64,000 nt of DNA from Atherinomorus stipes (lineage: Eukaryota > Chordata > Actinopteri > Atheriniformes > Atherinidae): contig JALJCO010010315.1 of assembly GCA_023101725.1 (NCBI GenBank), positions 124,001 to 188,000 on the forward strand. Reading direction: 5' to 3'. Below the pieces are notes generated by a model that saw only the letters and a list, made by a program, of their open reading frames with translations, had not been told where the DNA came from and did no database searches. How positions within the stretch are numbered: position 1 is the first letter of the stretch; the number at the start of each line of letters is the position of its first letter. The position numbers and the translations under genes were made by a program. Positions 12,201-22,564 of this stretch are shown here, piece after piece.

Positions 12201-15090
12201 TGACCTCTGACCGGCTTTAAAACACCTGAAACAGAAAGATTTCTGCAAATAGAACAAGCAGCAGCACAAACTGCAGAAACAGAGGTGCGTTTGTTTTGTG
12301 GACCAGGAGCCCGGGTGGTGATGGCGTGCAGAGACCTGATCCGGGCAGAGAAGGCGGCGGAGGAAATCCGGGAGTCCACGGGGAACGGCAACGTGGTGAC
12401 CAGACACCTGGACCTCGCTTCCATTTACTCCATCACACAGTTTGTGAAGGACTTCCTGGACAGCGAAGACCGGCTGGACATCCTCGTCAACAACGCAGGT
12501 AAGCACACCTGTCTGTCTGTCCGTCTGTCCACCTGTCCACCTGTCTGACCTGCCGCTCTGCAGGAGTGATGATGTGTCCAAAATGGCTGACAGAAGATGG
12601 TTTTGAGACTCAGCTGGGCGTCAATCATCTGGGTCACTTTCTCCTGACCAATCTGCTCCTCCCAATGTTGATAAGCTCCGCCCCCAGCCGTGTGGTCAAC
12701 GTGTCCTCCATCGCCCATCGTGGAGGTATGACCCACCATCCGGGCTGATGTTTATGACCTCTGGTGCAGGTTGTAGATTATCGTCTCGTTTCCAGGTCGC
12801 ATCAACTTTAAGGACTTGTTCTTCAGCGAGAGGCCGTACAGCGCCCTGGAGAGCTACCGGCAGAGCAAGCTGGCCAACGTGCTGTTCACACGGGAACTCG
12901 CACGGCGACTCAGAGGTCTGCACAAACACACGTCATTGTACTTCCATCTTTGTGAGGACATTCATTGACGTAATGCACGCATGAACGTTTTGATTTTTGC
13001 AACGGAACAAATACCAGGAATCAAACATTATATTTCCCAGACATTTTCACGTCATCATGACCTCATCTGCATTAAAAGTCGAGTCTTACATGTAAACACA
13101 CGTCTTCTCATAGTTAAATAATGCTTTTCTTGTGTTTTCTTGCCCTCTGGTTACACGCGCATCCGATCTGTGACGTTGCTCAGAAACCCATCTGTACCTG
13201 AGCCGTCTTCTCAATAAATATCTCAATATTGATTTTTTACTTGAATTTCAGTTTCAGCAAAGGTTGTTCAAGCAGTTCAAAATGAATGAAAGAGATAAAG
13301 TGGGAAGGAGGGTAAAGATTTTCCATATTCGGGGGGCCCCAAATAAAAAATCCGGGGGGGGGAAGGGAGGCCAACGAAAAAGCCAGAAGAGGCCCCCCCC
13401 CAAAATTTTTTCCGGGCTCATAAATTCCCCCCACCCATTAATTCCCCGCCCTCAAAACGAGGTTCGTACCTGTGGGGACCGGGAAAATGTCCCCACGAGG
13501 GCAAGACGTCCCCACAGTGATGGTAAAAATCCGGAACATGGGTCTGTCCCAAACCGCGCACTTGAGCACTTCAAACACTGTTTTTGAGCGTGTAGTGCAC
13601 ACATGGTGTCATTTAAGCGACGATTTCAGTGCACTGAAAGTACCAGGATGTTGCCCTAATCACGGCCAAAAATGCAGTGCAGAATGAAGCAAGTGTATTT
13701 ATTTGCGGTACCCAGGGGGGTTTGGGGGGGGTTGTGGGTGGGGGGGGGGGGGGGGTACCTTGCTCTCATTGGCCTGGTGGGCGTGTCGTCGAGTAACACA
13801 CTACGACACGCCCGCTCTATGACACGCCCGTCTTGCGAGCCGCAGATAGACCCTTCTCGAATGAAGCACACTACTCGCACTAAATGGGCGCCATCTTGTT
13901 GACGTGGAGGAAGGGGCGGGACTTTCAAACTGCTTTTAGAGCTGAATAATGGCCGTGAATGACGCGGTGGCGACCCCTGCCAAGTGTATCTATCTGCGGC
14001 TTGCAACCCAGTGGGCGTGTCGTAGTGTGGGCGTGTCGCGTTGTGGGCGTGTCGCATTGTGGGTGGGTCTGGTTAGGTTTAGGGGAAGGGTCAGGGGTAG
14101 GGCTAGATTTTACCGTGCTCTCATTGGCCTGGTGGGCGTGTCGTCGAGTAACATCACACTACGACACGCCCACTCTATGACACGCCCCTGTCTTGCGAGC
14201 CGCAGATAGACCCTTCTCACCCCTGCTGCATCGGAGGCGGTACTGTACTTGATTTAAGTAACGTTTATGAAATGATTTAGACATAATTACTAATGTATGT
14301 TGTAGCTACCAAGCTGTTCACTCCCTGATGACAGTTATAATCTGGTCATGTGTTTGAGGCTGCGGTTATACCGGCTCATAAGAGTTAGCTCACGTCAGCG
14401 GGCAATGCTAGTCCATCACTTCCTGTTAGTGCAGTGCCCTCACAGGGTCAGCATTTAGCGACAATAGTGTGCACTACAGACGAAGTACACAGTGCGCACT
14501 ACGCAGTGCACTCAGGAAAGTGCGTGGATTGAGACACGGCCCATGGTCCCCAAAAACGCGCCCCCCCCCCCCCCACACACACACACACACACACACACAG
14601 CCGCTCCAGCTGTGGTGTGCAGGTCGTTGCATCATCCTGTAACTCTACTGTGATTGGCTGATGACTCACCTGTCCTCCAGGGTCCGGCGTGTCCACCTTC
14701 TGCCTCCATCCCGGCGTGATCCGGACCGAATTGGGCCGCCACGTGGAGGGCTGGTTCCCCCTGCTGGGGGCGCTGCTGCGGCTGCCCGCCCTGCTGCTGA
14801 TGAAGACGCCGCGGCAGGGCAGCCAGACCACCGTCTTCTGCGCCGTCACGCCCGGCCTGGAGGACCGATCCGGCTGCTACTTCAGGTAAGGGGCGGGGCT
14901 AAATCACACCTGCGGTCGGACCGCACACGTGCCCCCAGGGGTCACCAAACAGACGCTGTGTTTCCATAGTGACTGTGCGGAGAAGGAGACGGCGCCGGAG
15001 GGACGGGACGATGAGGTGGCGAGGAGGCTGTGGAAGGAGAGCGCCCGATTGGTCGGCCTGAAGGACAGCGGGGGGGAGCTTGTCTGTTAG
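9202..15090 (+). CDS. Retinol dehydrogenase-like short-chain dehydrogenase (RDH11/12/13 group), 7 exons
   Basis: Coding exons are 9202-9337, 10720-10854, 12307-12498, 12564-12725, 12796-12915, 14681-14885 and 14970-15090. All junctions are GT-AG and the frame is continuous for 356 residues. The protein is a classical SDR: cofactor loop TGANTGIG (73-80), NNAG (152-155), GVNHLGHF (Asn175), Ser203 in NVSSIAH, Tyr229 and Lys233 in YRQSK, then [13 protein letters not shown]. The end, [18 protein letters not shown], is closest to RDH13-type tails as I recall them, whereas the middle is like RDH11/12. The family reduces retinal or related aldehydes with NADP(H) at membranes. A hydrophobic stretch at about 31-50 could be the anchor. 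Met49 (MLRKWIAGG) is an alternative start giving 308 residues, nearer the usual length of about 300-330. Introns 1, 2 and 5 hold repeats. The exact orthologue is not assigned. Confidence 0.92.
9418..10600. repeat. Degenerate CCAGAACCAGAC-type minisatellite in RDH intron 1
   Basis: About 1.2 kb of imperfect repeats built from CAGGCCAGAAC, CAGACCAGGATC and CAGGCCAGGAAC words of 10-12 bp, arranged in irregular higher-order groups (GGCCAGAACTAAACCAGAAC recurs). Only about 120 bp separate it from the exon 2 acceptor. Confidence 0.93.
10669..10719 (+). repeat. 12-bp TGTGCATGTACG repeat abutting the exon 2 acceptor
   Basis: Four imperfect copies of TGTGCATGTACG/TGTGCATGTACA end in CATGTGCAG, and the final AG (10718-10719) is the acceptor of RDH exon 2. 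The usual pyrimidine tract is replaced by alternating purine-pyrimidine sequence. The acceptor is fixed by the reading frame on both sides (phase 1) and the [17 protein letters not shown] coding match. Confidence 0.85.
11071..11742. repeat. 27-bp minisatellite in RDH intron 2
   Basis: About 25 copies of a unit containing CTATCTATAGATGCTCCTGA and TGATTGT. The units are nearly identical, varying mainly at CTATAG/CTGTAG/TTGTAG and GCTCC/GATCC/GATTC. The first three copies have GATCGT where later ones have GATTGT, which suggests block-wise spread from one end. Confidence 0.95.
11743..12306 (+). other. Remainder of RDH intron 2
   Basis: Unique-looking intron sequence between the 27-bp array and exon 3. 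The acceptor before exon 3 is TGTGGACCAG|GAGCC with a TTTGTTTTG pyrimidine run upstream. No other feature seen. Confidence 0.5.
12990..13460. other. RDH intron 5, left part, with low-complexity patch
   Basis: Ordinary intron sequence to about 13300. From 13325 to 13460 there are dense G and C homopolymer runs (G9, C9, GGGGGGCCCC) next to A/T runs, with no periodicity. This could be a decayed repeat or consensus error in the assembly. Confidence 0.4.
13690..13861. mobile_element. Inner palindromic repeat, copy 1
   Basis: Starts AAGTGTATTTATTTGCGG and ends TTGCGAGCCGCAGATAGACC, which is roughly the inverse complement. It contains the block TTGGCCTGGTGGGCGTGTCG with TCGAGTAAC shared with copy 2, plus a long G run (about 13738-13756). 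Confidence 0.65.
13976..14216. mobile_element. Inner palindromic repeat, copy 2
   Basis: Starts AGTGTATCTATCTGCGGCTT and ends GAGCCGCAGATAGACCCTTC, an inverted pair. Between them GTGGGCGTGTCG occurs three to four times on the left and its complement CGACACGCCC on the right, so the single strand could fold almost end to end. It shares its right half with copy 1 at 13760-13861. Confidence 0.7.
14558..14600. repeat. C-tract plus (CA)n microsatellite
   Basis: A run of about 14 C bases (14561-14574) is followed by about 13 CA dinucleotides, 80 bp upstream of RDH exon 6. Confidence 0.9.
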
Positions 15091-15205
15091 TGGTTCAGGA
15101 GCCCAGTTCTCCAGGCAGTCCAGGGGATCCAGGTGTCATCATCACTATGCTCCTGTTTTTAAACTGTTCTTTTAAATCAGCTTTGAGTTTCTGAAAACAG
15201 TTATG

Positions 15206-15211
15206 AATAAA
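15206..15211 (+). terminator. Poly(A) signal of the RDH-like gene
   Basis: AATAAA lies 116 bp after the stop codon, giving a short 3' UTR. It is the first canonical signal downstream and is followed by a T/G-rich stretch (TTGTTGTTGTTGTTG, 15225-15240) that fits a downstream element. Confidence 0.75.
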
Positions 15212-15501
15212 AAAGAATATTATTATTGTTGTTGTTGTTGTCACCCTTGTGGTCCGATGTGCGTACAGCATCCTCTGGACTGAGAAACACTCCAGTGTAT
15301 TAAATCTACTTATAGTTTTGACAGGATCAGGTTTACCAGGGACCACATGTAATAAATCCATTTTTCTGTGAAGAAATTGCTTGTTTTGTCTTAACTTAGG
15401 GGCAACTGGGATTATTCGTGTTCTGCCTGGTTCTCTGGTATTAATGTGAAACTCAAGAACAACTTGCAAGTACTGCAAAATAATCTTATTCGGTACCTTT
15501 T

Positions 15502-15975
15502 AAAGGAATAGTTCACCCACAGGATGATGTAACTTTATTTTCCACTTCCCCTCATGGTGAACAAGACTCGAGCACTTTTTTAATATCTCAAATGCAGCCG
15601 GTGATCAGGAAGGCTTCTAGTTTCCCCCCAACTTTCATATAATGGAGTTCGCCGGGGTCCGAGCCAAAAAAGGTCCATAAAAGTCCTCGGGGGAAGGGGG
15701 AAAAGGGGGGGAAAGGAAGAAGGAAAAGGAGAAAAAGAGAGAAAAGAAAAGGAAAAGGAAAGAAAAAGAAAAAAAAAAAAAAAGAAAGAGAGGGGGGAAA
15801 AAAGAAAAAAAAAAAAAGGAAAAAAGAGGGGGGGGAGAAGGGGAAGAAGAAAAAGGGAAAAAAAAAAGGGAAGAAAAAGAAGGAGGGAAAGGGAAGAAGG
15901 AAGAAAAGAAGGAAAAGAGAGAAAAAAAAAAAAAAGAAAAAAAGAAAAAAAAGAGAAAAAGGAAAAAAAGAAAAG

Positions 15976-16017
<42 letters not shown>

Positions 16018-16627
16018 TCAGCAAAGTGCGCGTATGCGCGTTTACGAAACTATGGAAGCCTCGGCGTTTAGAGTCTACTCTGCCGATAATACAAGCGTAG
16101 AAGAAGAAATTTGCTATTTACATTGTGCTAAGAGCGACAGAGCTGCAGACAAACCGGGACAAACACAAGAGGGTCCAAGAGGGGTTGATATTGATTTTAA
16201 AACAAAGAAAAAGAGAAAGAGAACGCACGATCTCGTCTGCTGCGGCTTCTGTAGTTTCGTGAACGCGCATCGGTGTGCTCGCAGGAGATGAGATGTAGTA
16301 CTGATGTAGTACTGATGTAGTACTGTTAAGGCTCTAAAATCTACTAAATGATGTGGTTTCCAGAAAATTCTGGATGTACCCACTCAGGACACTTGGATTA
16401 CGTTGGACGAGCAGGATGGAGGAATATTGACACGTTTTTGTGGACTTTTATGGACCTTTTTGGCTCGGACCCCGGTGAACTCCATTATATGAAAGATGGG
16501 GGGGAACGAGAAGCCTTCCTGATCACCGGCTGCATTTGAGATATTAAAAAAGTGCTCCAGAGTCTTGCTCACCATGAGGGGAAGTGGAAGATAAAGTTAC
16601 ATCATTCTGTGGGTGAACTTTTCCTTT
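15502..16627. mobile_element. Foldback element with ~185-bp terminal inverted repeats
   Basis: The left arm 15502-15686 (AAAGGAATAGTTCACCCACA onward) is the inverse complement of the right arm about 16430-16627, with few mismatches (GATGATGTAACTTTATTTTC against GAAGATAAAGTTACATCAT..., for example). The arms enclose a pure-purine tract and a small 85-codon frame at 16034-16291 with no family resemblance. The arrangement is that of a non-autonomous long-TIR or foldback DNA transposon. No transposase remnant is recognisable. Confidence 0.85.
15688..16015. repeat. Pure-purine (A/G) tract
   Basis: About 328 consecutive bases on the plus strand are A or G only. The tract is G-richer at the left and ends in a run of about 40 A. 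It sits between the inverted arms of the 15502-16627 element. Such mirror-like purine tracts can adopt triplex structures and are also error-prone in sequencing, so exact length is uncertain. Confidence 0.9.
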
Positions 16628-16639
16628 GAGTCTGTAGCC

Positions 16640-17337
16640 AGAAACTCCTTCTTTTACTTTGCTATTATAGGATGGAATTATTTGCCAACCTCTACACAAC
16701 TTTTAACATCACACAGTAAGTTTATAACCCACGTTAGGCAGTTTTTATGGAACAAGGTGAATGTTATTTAGTGTTTTAGATTGTTTTTATTGTTATTATT
16801 ATTATTTGTGAAATGTGATTTTATTGTCTCTGTTTCTGTTGAGTAAGACATTCTTGCTCTTTTAGTTGTTTTGACACCAAGGTCCATGCTGGAAATAAGT
16901 TTCATACTTTTGCATGTTATCCTTTGGACTGTCTTCCATGTGTTCCAGAAATCAATCAATCAATCAATCAACACCCCCCCGACGTCTGTTTTTCTGAGGT
17001 ACATTCGCACGGGAAACTGCAGTCTGAGCTTTAGCTGGTGACATCCAGCAGAGATGACATCACCGCGCTGCGTGTTGCGTCACATCTGCTGCGTTTCTAT
17101 AGATGCTCATTCAGAGACAAATGTGCTAAAAAACTCGCGGACAGTCGTTACCAACGCTTTAAGAACTTGCAGCGTGTCCTGTTGTCCAAAATAAACATTT
17201 CTCGCAGCGGGAAAATGCCATTTACAGATTTTTCATCCAGGCCTGTGTGTGACTGGTGAAACTTCCCCCATCACTCCGACTCCAAAGGTAAGGCTTTATA
17301 AATGACCATGAACATAATCATGTGGAAGGAAAACCTG
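16640..17337. other. Spacer with (AATC)n tail
   Basis: AT-rich DNA with ATT runs (16790-16806) and an (AATC)n stretch at about 16952-16971, the latter like a LINE 3' tail, though no coding part was found. A 73-codon frame at 17038-17259 has no family signature. Confidence 0.4.
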
Positions 17338-17760
17338 TTTTCAGCCTCCATTCTTCACCAAAGAGGAAATTAAATGCATCCAGGAAACTATAGACCAACC
17401 GCAAGTCACGTGTCATTTCTGTCCAAATCACAGAGACGCCTGTTTGCATTGGATTATTATTATTATCAGAGGACCTGATAATCAGACTACAGCCCTATTC
17501 TGACAGGATCAGCATCACACAGGGACCACATGTAATCTGTAATAATTACGGAAATCATCTGTGATTTTAATCCCGTGTGAATCGGCCATGTTGGTGATTT
17601 GTGATGTCATAATTCCCCCGCAGATTACCTGCTATAATTTACTAAACTCCGAGGTCCTCTGATAATACTGATCCTGTGTGAAAAGGCATCTCTGTGGTTT
17701 GAACAGAAACGTTTCTTGGACGGATTTCGTTTCCTTTTTGGTGAAGAACGGAGGCTGAAA
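17338..17760. mobile_element. Inverted-repeat element (MITE-like)
   Basis: TTTCAGCCTCCATTCTTCAC at the left pairs with GTGAAGAACGGAGGCTGAAA at the right, and the match continues inward for about 50 bp with mismatches. A second inner inverted pair surrounds CTGATAATCAGA / CCTCTGATAATAC. The motif GGGACCACATGTAAT inside also occurs at 15337-15351, just after the RDH gene, so a related fragment lies there. Confidence 0.75.
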
Positions 17761-18441
17761 ATATCAGTGGTGAACCGTGAGCTCCACAGCTGGGCCTTCG
17801 CCTCAGCCATCAGCACCAGAAAACCCCGGTGATGAAGCCCCCGGCAACAAGACACCTATCCAACATCACCAGCAGAAAACGGAATATTTGGGCCGGGGAA
17901 AAAATATCGATACACTGAAATATCGCGATATTTTCATATGCAGATTTCATATAGTTATTTAAAAATGCGATACTGATCTATTTTACCAACAAAATCACGC
18001 GAGATTTCTGTTCGGAGTCCAGATCAGACCCGGACCATGCTCCGTGGCTCACCCAGCCCTCGTATCAAAGGCTCTGATCAAAGAAAGACGTTTAGTTTTC
18101 TCACATTTGCTGCTCGGAAAAATACACTCCTTAAATGGATTATAACACTTCCTACGATAACAGGACGGCACAAACTGATACTTGAGTTAATACCAATGGA
18201 ATATCTACAGATCCAAACGTAAAACACCAGTTTGTTCAGGATCTGGACACTCGTCTTTAAACATGCAGGTAAAAGACTCAGACATCGTTTTAACCGGACT
18301 GGTCGACTGAAGCACCAACGGTTGGCAAAATGACATCTTTGGGCCGTGAGGTGAGATTCCACTTACTTGGAGATCAATATTATTTCTTTACTCCTCATAC
18401 TTCGTCTGGTGAAATTTTGCAAAGATTTCAAATCTTCTCAT
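17761..18441. other. Spacer, no feature seen
   Basis: A mixed-composition stretch with short open frames only. It contains GGACCATGCTCCGTGGCTCA near 18030, but no splice-supported exon. Confidence 0.4.
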
Positions 18442-19144
18442 TTAAAGGTGCAGTATGTAAAAAAATCAAAGGTCAATGGAAGAAAATTGTGAGATATAAT
18501 TCAAAACTGTGTTTCTATTGATGTGTAATTGCTGCACTAGAACAGCTGTTATATGTTTATTTTCTTAGAATGAGTCATTTATATCTACGTGCTGCGCGGT
18601 GCACATATGGAGGCTGCCATATTTGCTCCACCATTTTTACTACGGTGTTCCTGAATGAACAAAACAATGTGTGTGAAGTAAGAACCCTCTGAACTTTAAA
18701 ACTGCTGTACCAGCTTTGTTTAATGAGAGTTAGAAACTGTTTGGGACATTATATTATTATTATTTATTATTGATATATTATTATTATTATATACTATATT
18801 GATATTGTATATACGTTTGATATTGTATTGTTATATGCTTTGGCAATATAAGCACTGTCTTGTCATGCCAATAAAGCTATTGAAATTGAAAAATTGAAAT
18901 TGACCCTTTGGGATCAGTGATGCCTTAAAGGCATAAAAAAAAAATAGTTACTCGCGTCCAGTCATGGCTACACCTGAGACCACTGGATCCACTCACAGAT
19001 GAAAACATCTTTATGTCTGGGACAATTTTGGCCACTAACGGCCACCGTACATTCACAATGAAGTCATTTAAAAGAAAATATTTTCTCTTTCAAATACCCA
19101 TCTTTACCACTAGATGTCAGTAATTCTTACATACTGTACCTTTA
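18442..19144. mobile_element. MITE copy A (TTAAAGGTGCAGTATGTAA ends)
   Basis: The left end TTAAAGGTGCAGTATGTAA and the right end TTACATACTGTACCTTTA are inverted repeats. The same family recurs at 57858-58388 with colinear interior (AAAACTGTGTTTCTATTGAT and CATATGGAGGCTGCCATAT are in both). Copy A is longer because it contains a LINE-tail insertion at about 18739-18914. Confidence 0.88.
18739..18914 (+). mobile_element. LINE 3' tail inserted in MITE copy A
   Basis: About 175 bp of AT-rich sequence absent from copy B. It has the retrotransposon-like ending GCCAATAAAGCTATTGAAAT followed by ATTGAAA-type short repeats. The flanking MITE sequence resumes with AGTGATGCCTTAAAG, as in copy B (AGTAATGCCTTAAAAG). 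The alignment gives the insertion limits to within a few bases. Confidence 0.75.
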
Positions 19145-20295
19145 CGAAAATTTGCATCATCTTTCCACTTATTTCGCGTGAATTGGTTCGTAGTTGTGCT
19201 ACTGTAAACTAACAGGCTGAGCGCCATGAATATCAGGAATTTCTACATCTGTGATTCGGCTTCTGTTTGTCTTTGTTTGTTTGTTATGTGTTCACTTTAT
19301 GGAAAATGCATAATAAAATATATGAAAAAAGTTCCCTGATGTGGACCCGACGTGCGACTGATGTGGGCTCTCACCCGGCTCTCTGGCACACTCCTTATGT
19401 CCTATGTTCATCTTTATGATGAAGATCCAACCTGATCCTGTGATTGATAGTTTTGGAATAGGTGAAAGCAATAAGAGTCTTTCTGGAACCAACCTGAAAA
19501 ATTACTAAATTCGTCACTCTATTCGCACGAAAACAGAAGAATCCTGAGCCACCGAGCTGGTCTCAATGCCTGGAGGAAGTTAAACAGGTCCTTAAACTGG
19601 AAAAGTTGAGATTCGTACGACATGGGTCCTCGGACGGTTTTGAAAGGGTGTGGAGGCCTTTCTTGGATTACTTTAAGGCGGATTCAGAAAGCATAGTCCA
19701 CAAGTATCGGTCTGTTTGGGGACTCGGTTCGGTTGGGGTGGTCTTTCGGACCAAGATCGCATTCACGTTGCACTGTTGCCAAATGGGCCAAACGGGCCAA
19801 GAATGAGAATCTCAGGTGGCGCTGCTCTCGGATTCACCGTAGGCGAGGACAAGACGCACGTACAAGAAGGTTCTCACAACGTCCGTTTCCTCCACAAAGC
19901 GACATCATTTTTGTACGAGGAGCTGGATGTGATGTCATCAGATCAGATATCGATTAAAGCTTTTACTTCCCCGTAACTCCACGTCTGACCACGAGCCATC
20001 TTTATCAGTACCGCAGTCCCACACGTGTTTGTTGCGTAGCATTGTCCAACGTTTGACCCACAATGCCAATGCAGTTTGTAGTCCACTTCCTGTCTTTGGT
20101 TCACTTGAATCGGACCGAGACCTGCGTTTGCAGGCGGACCGAGTCCGGTTGTTTGTTCCGGATCAGAGTCCGTTTTCGCATTCACAACTCCCCTAAACGA
20201 AGCGGACTTTCCGAGCAAACGGACTCTGATTCGAATCAAAAAAGCTTTGTGAATGCGCCCATAGAGCCAAATTCTAATCTGATCACCTGCATGGA
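19145..20295. other. Spacer, possibly old transposon sequence
   Basis: No supported exon. The region 19600-20275 contains GCATTCACGTTG / GCATTCACAACTC and AACGGACTCTGATTCG against GATCAGAGTCCGTTTTCG as short inverted words, suggesting a decayed DNA transposon. Termini could not be fixed. Confidence 0.35.
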
Positions 20296-20493
20296 GTGGG
20301 GGTGTCTGGGCTCGGTCCTCGGGGGCCGCAGGTTTTCTTTGTGTTCCTGCTCCAGCACACTTAACTCAAGTTAAATAAATCTAAAAGCCTGTGAAGTTCT
20401 GCACAAAGAGTTTCTGATTTGGGTCAGGTGTGCTGGGCTGGGGGGGCCCTGCGGGGTTGTGGCCCTCCATGGCCGGGGGCTTGACACCCCTGA
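20296..20493. mobile_element. Short MITE with GGGGTGTC ends
   Basis: The left end GGGGGTGTCTGGGCTCGGTC and the reverse complement of the right end (AGGGGTGTCAAGCCCCCGGC) are inverted repeats, each followed by a CGGTCCTCG..GGCC or GGCCATGGAGGGCC block. The interior contains CTGCTCCAGCACAC, common in teleost copies of this type. About 200 bp; no coding part. Confidence 0.75.
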
Positions 20494-21240
20494 CAGACTT
20501 TATATCCCAATAGCTTTGTGAGACCATCCTGATCTCGCGAGCTTCAGGTTTTCACTCGCAGATCAGTCCGGCTACTTTCCGTTGAAGAGAGTTTGGAGCA
20601 GTTCAGCAAACGAACGTCCAATCAGCGTTGGCTTTGAGGCGGGTTGAGATGAGACGCAACGAGAAGCGACAGTTCAGTCTAAACAACATGGCGGCTTCAG
20701 CGGATGAAACTAGCTTCAGCGTGGCTATCGCTCAAGTTTTATCGGAATTACTGCCGACATGTTTCTTGTTTGCTGAGCTAACGAGCCGGCAAGAGCAGTC
20801 TGGGATGTGGTCGTGTTTTCGTCGTCGCTCTGTTAGAACATCATACGCTTCGTTGATCTGATTGGTTGATTTGGCCCGTCTATCCCCAACATAAGTGGTG
20901 ATAAGATTCCTTATCCAATCAGCTAACCAGTATTTTCGCCTCTTCCCAAAACTACTTTAATGGATGATTGCCAGATCACATGCGGGAGCAAATCCATCTG
21001 GCGGAGTCAGGTTAATATCCCATTTACATAATAATCCTTTGCAATGTTTATTTTCATATGTTTATGTACAGACACACTTTTTATGCAACTGCCAATGTAA
21101 ATGTTTTTTTTTTTTCCCTTTTTGTAGTTTTTTTTCTCTTTTTTCTTTTAATTACTGCATGCATTGTCCTTTTACCGTCCTTATGTGTTGTGCTGATTAA
21201 TTATTCATGGAAAACCCAATAAAAATATGGAAAAAAAAAC
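20494..21240 (+). mobile_element. Possible non-autonomous element with 78-codon frame
   Basis: A GC-rich segment (20520-20870) holds a frame at 20628-20861 that reads NNMAASADETSFSVAIAQVL and then LTSRQEQ. This recalls the N-terminus of RecQ-like helicase genes scattered in fish repeats, including the Q-motif-like xxRQEQ, but the frame stops before any Walker motif. An A/T-rich 3' part ends in an A run with AATAAAAAT near 21221. The assignment is tentative. Confidence 0.35.
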
Positions 21241-21417
21241 AAAGCAAAAACGCAGGCTTCTCTGGAGACATCAACGATCCAGCACGCAGACGCCAGGTCA
21301 CCGACACAATCAGCAAATGTTCGTTCCCTTTCTAACCAACCTTTTATCGTCAATGACCTGATCTGAGACAACAGGGTTGGTTGATTCATGTGAACTGAAA
21401 CATGTAAGGACGTGTTC

Positions 21418-22060
21418 GGGTGGACGGGTTGGACATGGCTGGACGAGTTTCGGTGGACAGGTTGGACATGGCTGGACGGGTTTGGGGGGACGGGTTGGAC
21501 ATGGCTGGACGGGTTCGGGTGGACATGGCTGAAAGGGTTCGAGTGGATGGGTTGGACATGGCTGGACGGGTTTGGGTGGTAAAGTTGGACATGTTGGACA
21601 TGGCTAGATCGGTCCGGGTGGACAGGTTGGACATGGCTGGACGGGTTTGGGTGGTGAGGTTGGACAGGTTGGACATGGGTAGACGGGTTTGGGTTGACAG
21701 GTTGGACATGGCTGGACAGGTTTGGGTGGACGGATTGGACTTGGCTGGACTGGTTCGGATGGTGAGGTTGGACAGGTTGGACATGGGTAGACGGGTTTGG
21801 GTGGACATGGCTGGACAGGTTTGAGTGGACGGGTTAGACATGACTGGACGGGTTTGAGTGGACGGGTTAGACATGGCTGGACGGGTTTGGGTGGTGAGGT
21901 TGGACATGGCTGGACAGGTTTGGGTGGACGGGTTGGACATGGCTGGACGGGTTCGGATGGTGAGGTTGGACAGGTTGGACATGGGTGGACGGGTTTGGGT
22001 TGACAGGTTGGACATGGCTGGACAGGTTCGGGTGGACAGGTTGGACATGGCTGGAGAATT
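21418..22060. repeat. ~32-bp GGTTGGACATGGCTGGACGG minisatellite
   Basis: About 20 copies of GGTTGGACATGGCTGGAC plus GGGTTTGGGTGG variants with length variation (GGTGAGGTTGGACA inserts, GGTAGACGG variants). Both strands stay open for over 100 codons in places, from the repeat alone. Confidence 0.93.
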
Positions 22061-22094
22061 CACAGCTGCTTTCATCAGTGAAGTTTCTGAACTC

Positions 22095-22430
22095 ACAATT
22101 TCATGATTATAGGAGGTGATTTTAACACACAGAGACAAACGATCCTGATCAACAACAAAAGGCTTCAGATTTACTAGATTGTTTCAACTTGACCCAACAC
22201 TTCACACAGCCGACCCACAACAGGGGACACACTCTGGATTTGGTCTGTGGTGGATCAGGTCTGTGGTGGATCAGGTCTGTGATGGATCAGGTCTGAGGTG
22301 GATTAGGTCTCTTGTTGTTGTGGTCTATGATCTCAGAGTTAATCCGTCTCTGTCTGACCCAGTTTTTGATCCGACGGTGAAACTGACTCCGGGTCTGATC
22401 CTCAGAACATCTGCCAACATCAGAGATCCG
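22095..22430 (+). pseudogene. LINE endonuclease-domain relic
   Basis: Reading frames across the segment give IIGGDFNT at 22106, then LLDCFNLTQHFTQPTHNRGH with TLDLV (22170-22245). This is the DFN and THxxGxTLDL signature of the apurinic-endonuclease domain of Jockey/Rex1-like LINEs. The rest is interrupted by four copies of GGTCTGTGGTGGATCA-type sequence (22248-22305), with stops thereafter. It is not functional. Confidence 0.8.
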
Positions 22431-22564
22431 GATTAACCCACTGATCCAGATCTGAGACCAGATCCAGACTCATCAACGTCTGTGTTAAGCAGTTCTGCTG
22501 CTTCTGCCCCGTCCGACCCAAATCGGTCAGGATAAAACCGGTTATTCAGACCTGCATCTGTTCC

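Larger units (their letters stand above)
13545..14545. mobile_element. Outer inverted-repeat element in RDH intron 5
   Basis: The left end (CTGTCCCAAACCGCGCACTT near 13544) pairs with the reverse complement of the right end (CCGTGTCTCAATCCACGCAC near 14541), consistent with a teleost MITE bounded by sequences of GTGTCYCAA..CGCGCACTT type. The interior holds two copies of a second palindromic repeat, so the 1-kb unit appears nested. Termini are diverged and the exact limits are approximate. Confidence 0.55.

Noticed and set aside
15635..16024. Phe-rich 129-codon minus-strand frame
   Set aside because: Antisense of the purine tract (TTT/TTC codons); no other support.
20628..20861. A RecQ-like helicase gene
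   Set aside because: Only a possible N-terminal piece is present; the frame ends before any ATP-binding motif, so it is listed as a tentative element only.
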